This document shows, one piece after another, positions 45,160 to 53,806 of a DNA stretch of 64,000 nucleotides; within the stretch, counting starts at the first letter, position 1; every line of letters begins with the position of its first letter. This DNA comes from G963675935 sp963823895 (GTDB lineage Bacteria > Planctomycetota > Planctomycetia > Pirellulales > Thermoguttaceae): positions 512,063-576,062 of the forward strand of contig CAWGNG010000026.1 in the NCBI GenBank assembly GCA_963823895.1, read 5' to 3'. The translations under genes and the position numbers were made by a program. The notes beneath the pieces are model-generated. The model was not told the origin of the DNA, did no database searches, and was given only the letters and a program-made list of their open reading frames with translations.

Positions 45160-46415
45160 CGGTCATGCAGAACGCTCCTAAGAGCCTCCGCCTTCACATC
45201 GGCCTGTTCGGCCGTCGCAACGCCGGGAAGTCCTCATTGCTAAACGCGCTCACGCGGCAGGAGGTTTCGATCGTCTCGCCGATCGCCGGCACCACGACCG
45301 ATCCGGTCGAAAAGCCGATGGAGCTGCTGCCGCTTGGGCCGGTGCTGTTCATCGACACCGCCGGCATTGACGACGAGGGGGCCTTGGGTGACAAGCGGGT
45401 GAAGAAGACGCGGCAAGTGTTCGATCGTACCGATGTGGGGATTCTCGTCGTCGATGCGGGGCAATGGGACGAATTCGAAGAAAGCATCTTCCACGAGTTG
45501 CGAGATCGCGACATCCCAGTGGTCGTCGCTTTCAATAAATCCGACCTCACCAAGCCGCTTGCGGCTTCGCAAGAGGAGCTGCGCGAAGCGAAGACGCCGT
45601 TCGTCGAAACGGTCGCCAGCAAGAATCGCGGCGTGCTCGAACTGCGCGAGGCGCTTATCGAGGTCGCGCCGGAGGAGTTCATGCAGCCGCCGGCGCTCGT
45701 GGCCGACCTGGTGCCGCCCGGAGAAATGGCCGTGCTCGTGGTCCCCATCGACACCGAAGCGCCGAAGGGCCGGCTCATCGTCCCTCAGGTGCAGGCGATT
45801 CGCGATCTGCTCGACGGCGACGCCTACTGCCTGGTTGTCAAGGAGCGCGAGCTGCGCGAGGCGTTGGGCCGCTTGAACCGCCCGCCGGCCCTGGTGGTGA
45901 CCGACTCGCAGGCGTTCCTGAAAGTCTCGGCCGATACGCCGCCCGAAGTACCGATGACGTCGTTCTCGATCCTCTTTGCCCGGCAGAAAGGCGACCTGCG
46001 GCAATTTGTCGAAGGGGCACTCGTTATCGAACGGCTGCGGCCGGGCGACCGCGTGCTCGTGGCCGAAGCCTGCACGCATCACCCCATCGGCGACAACATC
46101 GGCCGGGTGAAAATTCCGCGCTGGCTCACGCAGTACGTCGGCGGCGAACTGCGGATTGACAGCGTGCAGGGACACGAGTTTCCGGCGAACCTGAACGATT
46201 ATCGCCTGGTAGTCCACTGCGGGGCGTGCATGTGGAACCGTCGCGAGATGCTCACCCGCATGGCCGCCTGCCGCCGCGTCGGCGTGCCGATCTGCAATTA
46301 CGGCATGACCATCGCCTACACGCTCGGCATCTTCGACCGCGCCCTCGGCCCATTCCCCGATGCGCTCGAAGCGTACCAGGAACTCAAAACCTCTCGGGCA
46401 GAGAACCGCCGTTAG
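45156..46415 (+). CDS. hydF: [FeFe]-hydrogenase maturation GTPase HydF
   Basis: GTPase and scaffold that carries the diiron precursor to the hydrogenase. ATG 45156 overlaps the aspA stop (ATGA); ATG 45165 is an alternative. The P-loop is GLFGRRNAGKSSLLNAL, switch regions TTTDPVEKP and DTAGIDDEG, and the base-specificity motif NKSD. The [4Fe-4S] ligands in the C-terminal domain are EACTHHP (C-x-H, about residue 303) and HCGAC (about 353-357), the spacing known for HydF. Length about 416-419 residues. Its stop shares bases with the convergent aldo/keto reductase stop. No hydA structural gene is in the window. Confidence 0.92.
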   Translation: MTVMQNAPKSLRLHIGLFGRRNAGKSSLLNALTRQEVSIVSPIAGTTTDPVEKPMELLPLGPVLFIDTAGIDDEGALGDKRVKKTRQVFDRTDVGILVVDAGQWDEFEESIFHELRDRDIPVVVAFNKSDLTKPLAASQEELREAKTPFVETVASKNRGVLELREALIEVAPEEFMQPPALVADLVPPGEMAVLVVPIDTEAPKGRLIVPQVQAIRDLLDGDAYCLVVKERELREALGRLNRPPALVVTDSQAFLKVSADTPPEVPMTSFSILFARQKGDLRQFVEGALVIERLRPGDRVLVAEACTHHPIGDNIGRVKIPRWLTQYVGGELRIDSVQGHEFPANLNDYRLVVHCGACMWNRREMLTRMAACRRVGVPICNYGMTIAYTLGIFDRALGPFPDALEAYQELKTSRAENRR

Positions 46416-47245
46416 AGCATCTCCAGCGGCGCCGGACCCGCGGGCGGCGGGAAGATGCCGTCAAGCTCTGCAAGCTGCGACAACGTAAGCTCATGCTTCA
46501 ACGCGTCGAGGTCCTCACGTAGCCGCGCACGGCTGCCGGTCTTCGGAATCACGATCACGTCCTCCTTCGACAGCAACCAGGCGATCGCGGCCTGGGCCGG
46601 CGTCATGCCGTAACGCCGTGCAAAGCCGATGAGTCCGCGATCATCCAACAGCCGCCCCTGTTCGATCGGCGAGTAGGCCATGATCGGAATTGCCCGCTCT
46701 CGCAGCCAGGGGAGCAGTTCCCATTCGATGCCGCGGCGCGAGAGGTTGTAAAGGACTTGATCGGTGACGATCTCCGAGCCGCCGGCAATCGACCACAACT
46801 CCTGCATATCCGCCAGGTCTAGGTTGCTCACCCCAAAATGTCGGATCTTGCCGGCCCGTTGCAGCGCCGCAAACGCCTCCAACGTCTCGGCCAGGGGCAC
46901 CGCGCCGCGCCAATGCAGAAGATAGAGGTCGAGCCGGTCGGTGCCGAGGCAACGCAGGCTCCGCTCACAAGCGGCGACGGCCCCACGGCGGGTCGCGTTC
47001 TGCGGCAGCACCTTGCTCACCAGAAAAACCTCGTCGCGTCGGCCGGCGATCGCCTCGCCGACGAGTTGCTCGGCTCGCCCATCGCCATACATCTCGGCGG
47101 TGTCGATCAACGCAGCGCCCAGATCAAGAGCGAGTCGGACCGTGCCAATCTCCTCCGCCCGCCGGGCCTGATCGTCGCCGATATGCCAAGTGCCCAAGCC
47201 GACGGCGCTCACCTTCTCGCCGGATGGCAGCCTGACCGTCTTCAT
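46412..47245 (-). CDS. Aldo/keto reductase
   Basis: A 277-residue NADPH-dependent TIM-barrel oxidoreductase. The start at 47245 gives MKTVRLPSGEKVSAVGLGTWHIG; the frame is open further upstream through repeat DNA. The catalytic tetrad is Asp and Tyr in LIDTAEMYGDGRAE, Lys in FLVSKVLP and His in LYLLHWRG. The cofactor end has VIVIPKTGSRARLREDL. Similar to YafB/DkgA-type members that reduce small carbonyls. It overlaps the hydF stop by four bases, tail to tail. Confidence 0.9.
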   Translation of the reverse strand: MKTVRLPSGEKVSAVGLGTWHIGDDQARRAEEIGTVRLALDLGAALIDTAEMYGDGRAEQLVGEAIAGRRDEVFLVSKVLPQNATRRGAVAACERSLRCLGTDRLDLYLLHWRGAVPLAETLEAFAALQRAGKIRHFGVSNLDLADMQELWSIAGGSEIVTDQVLYNLSRRGIEWELLPWLRERAIPIMAYSPIEQGRLLDDRGLIGFARRYGMTPAQAAIAWLLSKEDVIVIPKTGSRARLREDLDALKHELTLSQLAELDGIFPPPAGPAPLEML

Positions 47246-47431
47246 GTCGTCAACTCCTGTCGGGACATGCCTCAGTAAACGCGCCGCCAACCTATGAAAG
47301 TCGATGTCATGCACCGTTGTCAAGATGCGACCCGCAATGGGGGGGATTGCAGCGTCGGAAATCGAGCACCTTTTCGGCAATTGACGTGCGAATACTGTTT
47401 TTATGTTCAGTCGGCGGGGGGGCGGAGGGCG

Positions 47432-47454
47432 AAAAGGGGGACAGGCGCGCTTAT
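47432..47454. repeat. Left inverted repeat bounding the RAYT gene
   Basis: AAAAGGGGGACAGGCGCGCT followed by TAT, 35 bases before the transposase ATG. It is the perfect 23-base inverse complement of 48181-48203. Confidence 0.9.
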
Positions 47455-47488
47455 TGACGAAAAACCGCGATTGTGGTAGTTTGCGGGG

Positions 47489-48172
47489 ATGCCGCGCGCC
47501 GCACGAGTTGCTCCGGGAGGGATGCTGTTCCACGTCTTGAATCGAGGCGTGGGCCGAATGCAGTTGTTTTCCAAGGAAAAGGACTATGCCGCATTTGAAG
47601 GACTCTTGCAGCAGACACGCGAGTCGCGGCCGATGCGGATTTGCGCCTATTGCCTGATGCCCAACCATTGGCACTTCGTGCTTTGGCCCGAGCATGACGG
47701 CGACTTGGCAGCCTTCATGCAGCAACTGACCACCAAGCACGTGCGACGTTGGCAGTTGCATCGCCGCCGCGTAGGCTACGGGCACGTTTACCAGAGCCGT
47801 TACAAGTCATTTCCGCTTGAAGAGGAGGAGTATTTCTACCAGGTTGTGCGTTACGTGGAACGCAACGCGCTGCGGGCGGGTTTGGCCGAGCGTGCCGAGG
47901 CGTGGAAGTGGTCCAGCCTTTGGCGACGGACCTGCGGCACGCCGCAGCAGAAACAGTTGCTTACCGCATGGCCCGTGCCCTGTCCGCGAGGGTGGTGTAA
48001 GTTAGTCAACGAGCCACAGACCGAGGCGGAAGTGGCGGCGATCCGCCGTTGCGTGGCCCGCGGGCAACCTTACGGAAACGAGCATTGGGTCCGCCAAACG
48101 GCGGCACAACTCGGGTTGGAATCCACCCTGCGAGCGCCGCATCGTCCACGAAAGGCCCTCGACGAGCCATGA
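47489..48172 (+). mobile_element. REP-associated tyrosine transposase (RAYT, Y1/HUH family) gene
   Basis: A 227-residue single-strand DNA transposase. The HUH metal site is HWH in YCLMPNHWHFVLWPE. GYGHVYQSRYKSF and RYVERNALRAGL, with the likely catalytic tyrosine, follow in the order typical of RAYTs. The C-terminus is basic (RAPHRPRKAL). Such enzymes act on palindromic REP sequences. Here the gene is bounded by perfect 23-base inverted repeats (47432-47454 and 48181-48203). Repeats with the same AAAAGGGG(G)ACAGGC core occur elsewhere in the window. The gene is intact and could be active. Confidence 0.88.
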
Positions 48173-48180
48173 TCTCTCAG

Positions 48181-48227
48181 ATAAGCGCGCCTGTCCCCCT
48201 TTTATTCCCTTTTATTCCCTTTATTCC
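48181..48227. repeat. Right inverted repeat bounding the RAYT gene plus TTTATTCCC short tandem repeat
   Basis: ATAAGCGCGCCTGTCCCCCT then TTT (48181-48203) mirrors the left repeat. It is followed by about three imperfect copies of CTTTTATTCC up to 48227. This ends 61 bases before coaX. Confidence 0.85.
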
Positions 48228-48288
48228 CGCTGTCGTAGTCCTGTTGGCTTACGCCCGCAAGAAACGGAACTAGTTCCTGCCGATCAAC

Positions 48289-49200
48289 ATGACGAACCAG
48301 CGTTTTATTGCCGCCGACATTGGTAATGCCCGGATCAAACTAGGACTGTTTACCGACAACAATGGGATTGGACTCCTCGAACCTAGGCAAACACTACTGC
48401 TGCTTGGCAAGGAAGCAGAGCTTGATGGGATCGATCCTTGGCTGGCTGGCACTGCGTGCGATGACTTCAGCCGCGATCTGCCCCACCTGCCGTATCAGTG
48501 GTGGATCGCGAGCGTGAATCGCCCCGCGGCTACTGGGCTGATCGACTGGCTGCACGAACATCGCGCGGGCGATCGCGTCGTGCTGTTGGCCTCTGGCGAT
48601 CTGCCGCTTGTCGTGAGGGTGGAAAGGCCGGACATGGTCGGCGTCGATCGGCTGGTCGATGCGGTGGCCGTCAATCGGCTGCGCGATGCAGGCCATCCGG
48701 CGGTGATCGTTGACGTCGGTACGGCCATCACGGTCGATTTGGTTTCGGGCGACGGGGCGTTTCTGGGCGGGGCGATTCTGCCGGGCATTCAGATGTCCGC
48801 CAGGGCGCTGCACCACTTCACCGACCTGCTGCCGTTGGTCGACGTTGCGGAATTGGCCGTGCCGCCGCCGGCCTTGGGCGACTCGACCGAGTCGGCCATG
48901 AGATCGGGACTGTTCTGGGGAGCGGTGGGGGCGATCCGGGAATTGATCGAGCGGATTTGTGAAACTGCAAGCGATTGGGGTGGCAGTTCAACTGCCACCC
49001 CAGCGCATTCGACTGCCACGGCAACACAGAGCGAGACTGCAAGCGGCGGCGGGCCGCAGGTGTTTGTTACCGGCGGCGCCGGCCCCGCAGTCGCTGAGCT
49101 GCTCGGCCGCGCCGCGCGGCACGTACCGAACCTGACGTTGGCTGGAATTGCCCAAGCGGCCCGAGAACGCCGATCGGCCGGCAAAAGCAGTTCTGTTTAA
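48289..49200 (+). CDS. coaX: Type III pantothenate kinase
   Basis: A 303-residue enzyme for the first step of coenzyme A synthesis. Phosphate-binding motif AADIGNARIKLGLF, pantothenate and dimer motifs GVDRLVDAVAV and VIVDVGTAITVD, then GGAILPGIQMSARALHHFTDLLP and VFVTGGAGPAVAELL. Residues about 229-250 (GGSSTATPAHSTATATQSE) are an extra Ser/Thr stretch from a palindrome, located between RELIERI and the VFVTGG strand, where the family has a short loop. Confidence 0.9.
   Translation: MTNQRFIAADIGNARIKLGLFTDNNGIGLLEPRQTLLLLGKEAELDGIDPWLAGTACDDFSRDLPHLPYQWWIASVNRPAATGLIDWLHEHRAGDRVVLLASGDLPLVVRVERPDMVGVDRLVDAVAVNRLRDAGHPAVIVDVGTAITVDLVSGDGAFLGGAILPGIQMSARALHHFTDLLPLVDVAELAVPPPALGDSTESAMRSGLFWGAVGAIRELIERICETASDWGGSSTATPAHSTATATQSETASGGGPQVFVTGGAGPAVAELLGRAARHVPNLTLAGIAQAARERRSAGKSSSV
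48976..49002. repeat. Palindrome GGGGTGGCAGT-TCA-ACTGCCACCCC inside coaX
   Basis: A palindrome with 12-base arms (TGGGGTGGCAGT and ACTGCCACCCCA) around TCA, read in frame as WGGSSTATP. A partial copy of ACTGCCAC follows at 49012. Confidence 0.85.
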
Positions 49201-49358
49201 CGGATCGCTACAGTAGACGGGCTCAAGAAATCCCACCCCAATAGCGCCCTGGCTTATCCGCTTGCCGTTTTTGGGGTATGATTGACCAAGCGGCGAAATC
49301 GCTTGCGCCGCCCGGTTTTCCGATTCTCTCGATTCTTTCGATCCTCAGGAGCCGTTTC

Positions 49359-51005
49359 ATGACCGCATATTCCGTGAATCCTGCCGGCGAGAAATTCCCC
49401 ATCCCCAGCGAAGGCGAGTATGCCAAGGAGTTTTCGCGGATTCAAACGTTGGCCGATCAGGCTCGGCGCGAAGGGAAGGAAGTGGTCGTGGTGATGGGCG
49501 TCGGCTTTGTCGGCGCGGTCATGGCTGCCATCATCGCCGACACCGTCGATAAGAAGAGCGGCAAGCCGAGCAAGTTCGTGATCGGCTGCCAACGTCCCAG
49601 CCCGCGCAGCTATTGGAAGATTCCGATGCTCAATCGGGGCGAGTCGCCGGTGAAGGCGGAGGATCCCGAGGTAGATCCGATGATCGCCCGCTGCGTGAAG
49701 GAGAAGAAGACGCTGGTGGCCACGTTCAACAGCGAATGCCTGAAGCTGGCCGATTGCGTCGTGGTCGACGTGCAATGCGACTATACGAAGCACGAGTTGG
49801 GCAAGATGCGGAGCGGCGAGGCCGAAATGAGCGCCCTGGAGGCGACGATGCGGACGATCGGGCAGAACGTCGAGCCCCATTGCCTGACGCTGATCGAAAC
49901 CACGGTGGCCCCCGGCACCACCGAATTCGTGGCGTGGCCGATCATGAAGAAGGCGTTCGCCGCCCGCGGCATCGAGACCGAGCCGTTGTTGGCGCATAGT
50001 TTCGAGCGGGTGATGCCCGGCCGCGAATACGTTTCATCGATTCGCGATTTCTGGCGGGTCTGTTCCGGCTGCAACGCCGAAGCGCGGAAACGCGTCGAGA
50101 AGTTCCTCCGCGAGGTGCTCAACACCGAGCAGTTCCCGCTGACGGTGATGGATCGGCCGATCGAGTCGGAGACGACGAAGATCGTCGAGAACTCGTATCG
50201 GGCGACGATCCTGGCGTTCTTGAACGAGTGGAGCCTGTTTGCCGAGCGGAACGGGGTCGATCTGACCAAGGTGATTAAGGCGATCAAGATGCGGCCGACG
50301 CACAGCAACATGATTTTCCCCGGACCGGGCATCGGCGGCTACTGCCTGCCGAAGGACGCCGGATTGGGTTATTGGGCCTACAAGCACATCCTGGGCTTCG
50401 AGGACGGCGACGAGGTATTCAAGATCAGCCCCACGGCGGTTGACATCAACGACACGCGGGCTCTGCACGTCGCCGAGCTGGTGCGCGACGCCCTGCGGAA
50501 CATGGGCCGCTACATCGCCGGGGCCGACGTGCTGATCTGCGGCGCCAGCTACCGTCAGGACGTGGGCGATACGCGGTACAGCGGTTCCGAAATGGTTGTC
50601 CGCAAGCTGACGGAGATGGGCGCCGAGATGCGCGTCCACGATCCGTACCTCGACCACTGGTTCGAGTTGGAGCAGCAGGACGTTTATCCCGCGCCCGGCC
50701 ATTCGTGGTCGCGATTCTTCCACAACCAGGAGGGCTTGAAGGACATCCGCGTTCAGAAGGACCTGGCCACGGCGATCCGCCACGCCGAGGCGGTGATTCT
50801 GGCCGTGCCCCACGAGCACTATCTCGGGCTGGAGCCCGATCAGATCGTCAAATGGGCCGGCGGGCCGCTGGCGGTGATCGACTGTTTCGGCATCCTTTCG
50901 GACGAGAAGATACGCCGCTACTTCGAACTGGGTTGCGAAGTAAAGGCTCTCGGCCGCGGGCATATCCAGCGGATCAAAGAGCAAGTGCGGGCGAAGGCCA
51001 AGTAG
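49359..51005 (+). CDS. Nucleotide-sugar 6-dehydrogenase (UDP-glucose/GDP-mannose dehydrogenase family)
   Basis: A 548-residue NAD-dependent enzyme that oxidises a nucleotide sugar to its uronic acid, for exopolysaccharide. ATG 49359 has AGGAG eight bases upstream; the frame is open to 49278. The dinucleotide-binding loop is VVVVMGVGFVGAVMAAIIAD. The middle has LIETTVAPGTTE and ERVMPGREY, and the catalytic cysteine is in GPGIGGYCLPKDAGLG. The C-terminal domain has VLICGASYRQDVGDTRYSGSEMVV. It is longer than the usual 430-450 because of an N-terminal extension and loops. Likely works with the window's glycosyltransferases, though not linked to them. Confidence 0.88.
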   Translation: MTAYSVNPAGEKFPIPSEGEYAKEFSRIQTLADQARREGKEVVVVMGVGFVGAVMAAIIADTVDKKSGKPSKFVIGCQRPSPRSYWKIPMLNRGESPVKAEDPEVDPMIARCVKEKKTLVATFNSECLKLADCVVVDVQCDYTKHELGKMRSGEAEMSALEATMRTIGQNVEPHCLTLIETTVAPGTTEFVAWPIMKKAFAARGIETEPLLAHSFERVMPGREYVSSIRDFWRVCSGCNAEARKRVEKFLREVLNTEQFPLTVMDRPIESETTKIVENSYRATILAFLNEWSLFAERNGVDLTKVIKAIKMRPTHSNMIFPGPGIGGYCLPKDAGLGYWAYKHILGFEDGDEVFKISPTAVDINDTRALHVAELVRDALRNMGRYIAGADVLICGASYRQDVGDTRYSGSEMVVRKLTEMGAEMRVHDPYLDHWFELEQQDVYPAPGHSWSRFFHNQEGLKDIRVQKDLATAIRHAEAVILAVPHEHYLGLEPDQIVKWAGGPLAVIDCFGILSDEKIRRYFELGCEVKALGRGHIQRIKEQVRAKAK

Positions 51006-51015
51006 GGAGAGAACC

Positions 51016-51456
51016 ATGCCGTGCCGGGGAATTCGAGGCGCCACCACCGCCGAAGACAATACGCCCGAGGAAATCCTGAAGGCCACCCGTCAACTGCTGG
51101 CGCTGATGATCCGCGAAAACGGAATTGAGCCCGAGGACGTGGCCAGCGCGATCTTCTCGACGACGACGGACCTCGACGGGGAGTTTCCGGCGTTGGCGGC
51201 GCGGCAGTTGGGCTGGTTCGACGTGGCGCTGATGTGCGTACACGAGTTGGACGTGCCCGGCTCGCTCCGCCACTGCATCCGCATCCTCGTGCACTGGAAC
51301 ACCGACAAGCCGGCCGACGAGATCGTTCACGTCTACGTCAAGGAAGCTCGAAGACTCCGTCCCGACCGCTCGACCCTGCCGCCGGTCGATTGGACGGAAC
51401 TGGAGCAGTGGATCGCCGAGCACAGCAACGAGGTGGCGAAACCGGCGGGTAAATGA
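51016..51456 (+). CDS. aroH: Monofunctional chorismate mutase, AroH class
   Basis: A 146-residue enzyme turning chorismate to prephenate in phenylalanine and tyrosine synthesis. It has the pseudo-alpha/beta-barrel AroH sequence: CRGIRGATTAEDNTPEEIL with the active-site Arg, IFSTTTDLDGEFPA, CVHELDVPGSLRHCIRILVHWNT with the second Arg, and HVYVKEARRLRPD. It begins ten bases after the dehydrogenase stop. Its stop codon lies at the edge of an ATGATGAATG-type repeat. Confidence 0.93.
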   Translation: MPCRGIRGATTAEDNTPEEILKATRQLLALMIRENGIEPEDVASAIFSTTTDLDGEFPALAARQLGWFDVALMCVHELDVPGSLRHCIRILVHWNTDKPADEIVHVYVKEARRLRPDRSTLPPVDWTELEQWIAEHSNEVAKPAGK

Positions 51457-51538
51457 TGAATGCTGAGTGATGATTGATGAATGACGTCAAAGTGCTAACG
51501 GGCGGGCGCCCCCATTCATCACTCATCATTCATCATTT
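51452..51538. repeat. TGATGAATG inverted repeat between convergent aroH and metG
   Basis: AAATGATGAATGCTGAGTGA (51452 on) and CATTCATCACTCATCATTCA (51513 on) pair imperfectly around a GC-rich loop (GGGCGGGCGCCCCC). The aroH stop and the metG stop both fall inside the arms. Possibly a two-way terminator. Confidence 0.7.
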
Positions 51539-53575
51539 AATGTACTCTTTGCCCCGGTTTTGCTCCTTCATCGGGGCTGAGCAAGTAGATTTCGCCGCCA
51601 CCGCCGCCGGCGGCGACGATCATGCCTTCGCTTAAGCCGAACTTCATCTTCCGCGGGGCGAGGTTGGCCACGCAGATCACCAGCCGGCCGACCAAATCCT
51701 CGGGCTGATAGACGCCCTTGATGCCGGCGAAGACGGAGCGGCGGTTGTCGCCGCCGAGGCCGAGCGTAAGTTTCAGCAGCTTTTGCGCCCCGGCACGTCC
51801 TCGGCCTCGATCACGCGGACCACGCGCAGATCGATCTTGGCGAAATCGTCGAAGCTGACGGTTTCGGCCAGCGGCTCGGCCAGCAGGGCGGCGTCGCTGT
51901 CGAATGGGAGCGTTTCGGCGGGCGTTTCCGCCTCATCCGGCTCGGCGCTGGCGGCCACCATCGCCTCGACCTGCTTTGCATCGACCCGCTTCATCATGTG
52001 CGAGAACTTTCCGACCGGCGTGCCAAGGAGCGGCTGCTTAGCCTGTTCCCAACTGGTGATCGGGGCGCCGAGCAGTTCGCCGGTCTGTTTTGCGAGTCTT
52101 GGCAGCACGGGGGCCAGGTAAATCGCAAGCTGACGGAACAAGTTCAGGCCGGTGGTGCAAGCGATTTGCACGCCGCGTTTTGCTTGCGGACCGTCCTTCT
52201 TCGCCAGTTCCCAGGGCCGGCGCGATTCCATATAGGCGTTCGCGCGATCGGCGGCGGCCATAATCAGCCGCATTGCCCGGCCGTAATCGCAGGCTTGGTA
52301 GGCGTCGGCAATCTCCTCGCCGTCGCGTGCCGCCTGGTCGAACAATTCTCGGCTTTCCAACTCCTCAGCCATTCCCGTTTTTCTTAGAAAGCCGGCCGTT
52401 CGGCTGGCGATGTTCACGACCTTGCCGACCACATCAGAATCGACTTTGCCGATGAAATCCTCGAAGTTCAGGTCGATGTCATCGACGCTCGACGACAGTT
52501 TCGAGGCGTAATAGTAGCGCAGGTACGACGGGTCGAGATATTCGAGGTAGGTCGAGGCGCGGATAAACGTCCCCTTGCTCTTCGACATCTTCTCGCCACC
52601 GACGGTAAGAAAGCCGTGGATGTGGACTTTCTCGGGCAGGCTCAATTCGCCGGTTTTCAACATGGCTGGCCAAAAGAGCGTGTGGAAATAGGTGATGTCC
52701 TTGCCGATGAAGTGATGGATCTCCGTCTTGTCCGGACCGCGCCACCAATCATCGAGGTTTTCGCCGTGCTTTTGGCACCATTGTTTCGTCGAGCCGATGT
52801 AGCCGATCGGGGCGTCGAACCAGACGTACCAGTAGTTGCTGGGGCTATCGGGAATCTGGAAGCCGAAGTAGGGCGCCGGCCGCGAGACGTCCCAATCGTG
52901 CAGCGGCTCGCAAAGGAAATGCCCTTTCAGATAATTGGCGATCTCGGGCTGAAGATGCTCGCCCCCCTGCGTCCAGTCTTCCAGAAACCCGTGCAGCTTT
53001 TCGATGTTCACGAAGAGATGATCGGCCTGGCGGATTTCCGGCGTCGTGCCCGAGAGAGTGCTCACCGGGTCGATCAGTTCGGTCGGACTGTAATGGCAGC
53101 CGCACTTGTCGCAACTGTCGCCGTACTGGCCGGGCGAGTTGCACTTCGGGCAAGTCCCCTTGACGAAGCGATCGGCCAAGAACGTGCCGGCCTGGGCGTC
53201 ATAAAGCTGAGTGACTTCCCGCTCCTCGACCAGCCCCGCCTTGCGGATTTCGGCCCAAATCTCGCCGCAGACTTCTCGCGTCTGTGGGCTGTTCGTGCTG
53301 CCGTAGTTGTCGAACTCGATGTCGAAGCCGGCAAAGTCCCGCACGTGGGCCTCTTGCATCCGGGCGATCAGCTCCTCTTCGGAAACGCCCTCCTGCCGGG
53401 CGCGGATCATAATGGCGGTGCCGTGCGTGTCGTCGGCGCAGATATAGACGCACCGCCGCCCGCGGAGTTTCTGGAACCGCACCCAGATGTCGGTTTGCAG
53501 ATACTCGACCAAGTGTCCGATGTGGATATGGCCGTTGGCGTAGGGCAGGGCGCTGGTAACGAGGATTTGCCGCAT
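51537..53575 (-). CDS. metG: Methionyl-tRNA synthetase, with one frame break
   Basis: Class I synthetase charging tRNA-Met. HIGH motif in ANGHIHIGHLVEYLQ, zinc knuckles CPKC and CDKC, KMSKS motif in GEKMSKSKGTFI, then the anticodon domain. A C-terminal OB-fold tRNA-binding domain begins FAKIDLRVVRVIEAEDVPG. The frame ends at 51773, but in the next frame the domain continues without loss (AQKLLKLTLGLGGDNRRSV, then LVICVANLAPRKMKFGLSEG) to a TAA at 51537-51539. One G is missing in the run at 51788-51791 (CCCC on the + strand). The joined protein has about 680 residues, the normal length for the long form of MetG. Confidence 0.88.
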
Positions 53576-53806
53576 GACTGCTGGTTACTCCGCATGAAAG
53601 GCAAGCATGATCGGGCCGAAAAGGGGCATTATAGCGAAACGGCGTATAAGTCGGGAGGGCGGCTCGGGCGAAATCTCCGCGGCGGAACTTGTCGCACGGA
53701 ATCCCCCCAGCGAGTAAAATAGAGGCGCGTTGGTAATTCGATTGGGGAGAGTTTTTGCGCAGGCCTCTGCACCGGCGCCGTTCCACCGACCCCGCCAGGT
53801 TCTTCC

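Noticed and set aside
45540..45580. CCAAGCCGCTTGCGGCTTCG in hydF considered as another in-frame palindrome.
   Set aside because: The peptide (TKPLAASQEEL) lies where HydF has sequence of normal length, so there is no evidence of insertion.
43746..46415. An apparent AspA-HydF fusion protein: one frame without stops covers both genes.
   Set aside because: Near 45082 the aspartase C-terminus continues in another frame (EQFDELTSPERV...) to a TGA at 45157 that overlaps the hydF start. The in-frame linker (RRTVRRVDFARAGDEI) has no family support. A one-site frame error joins the genes falsely.
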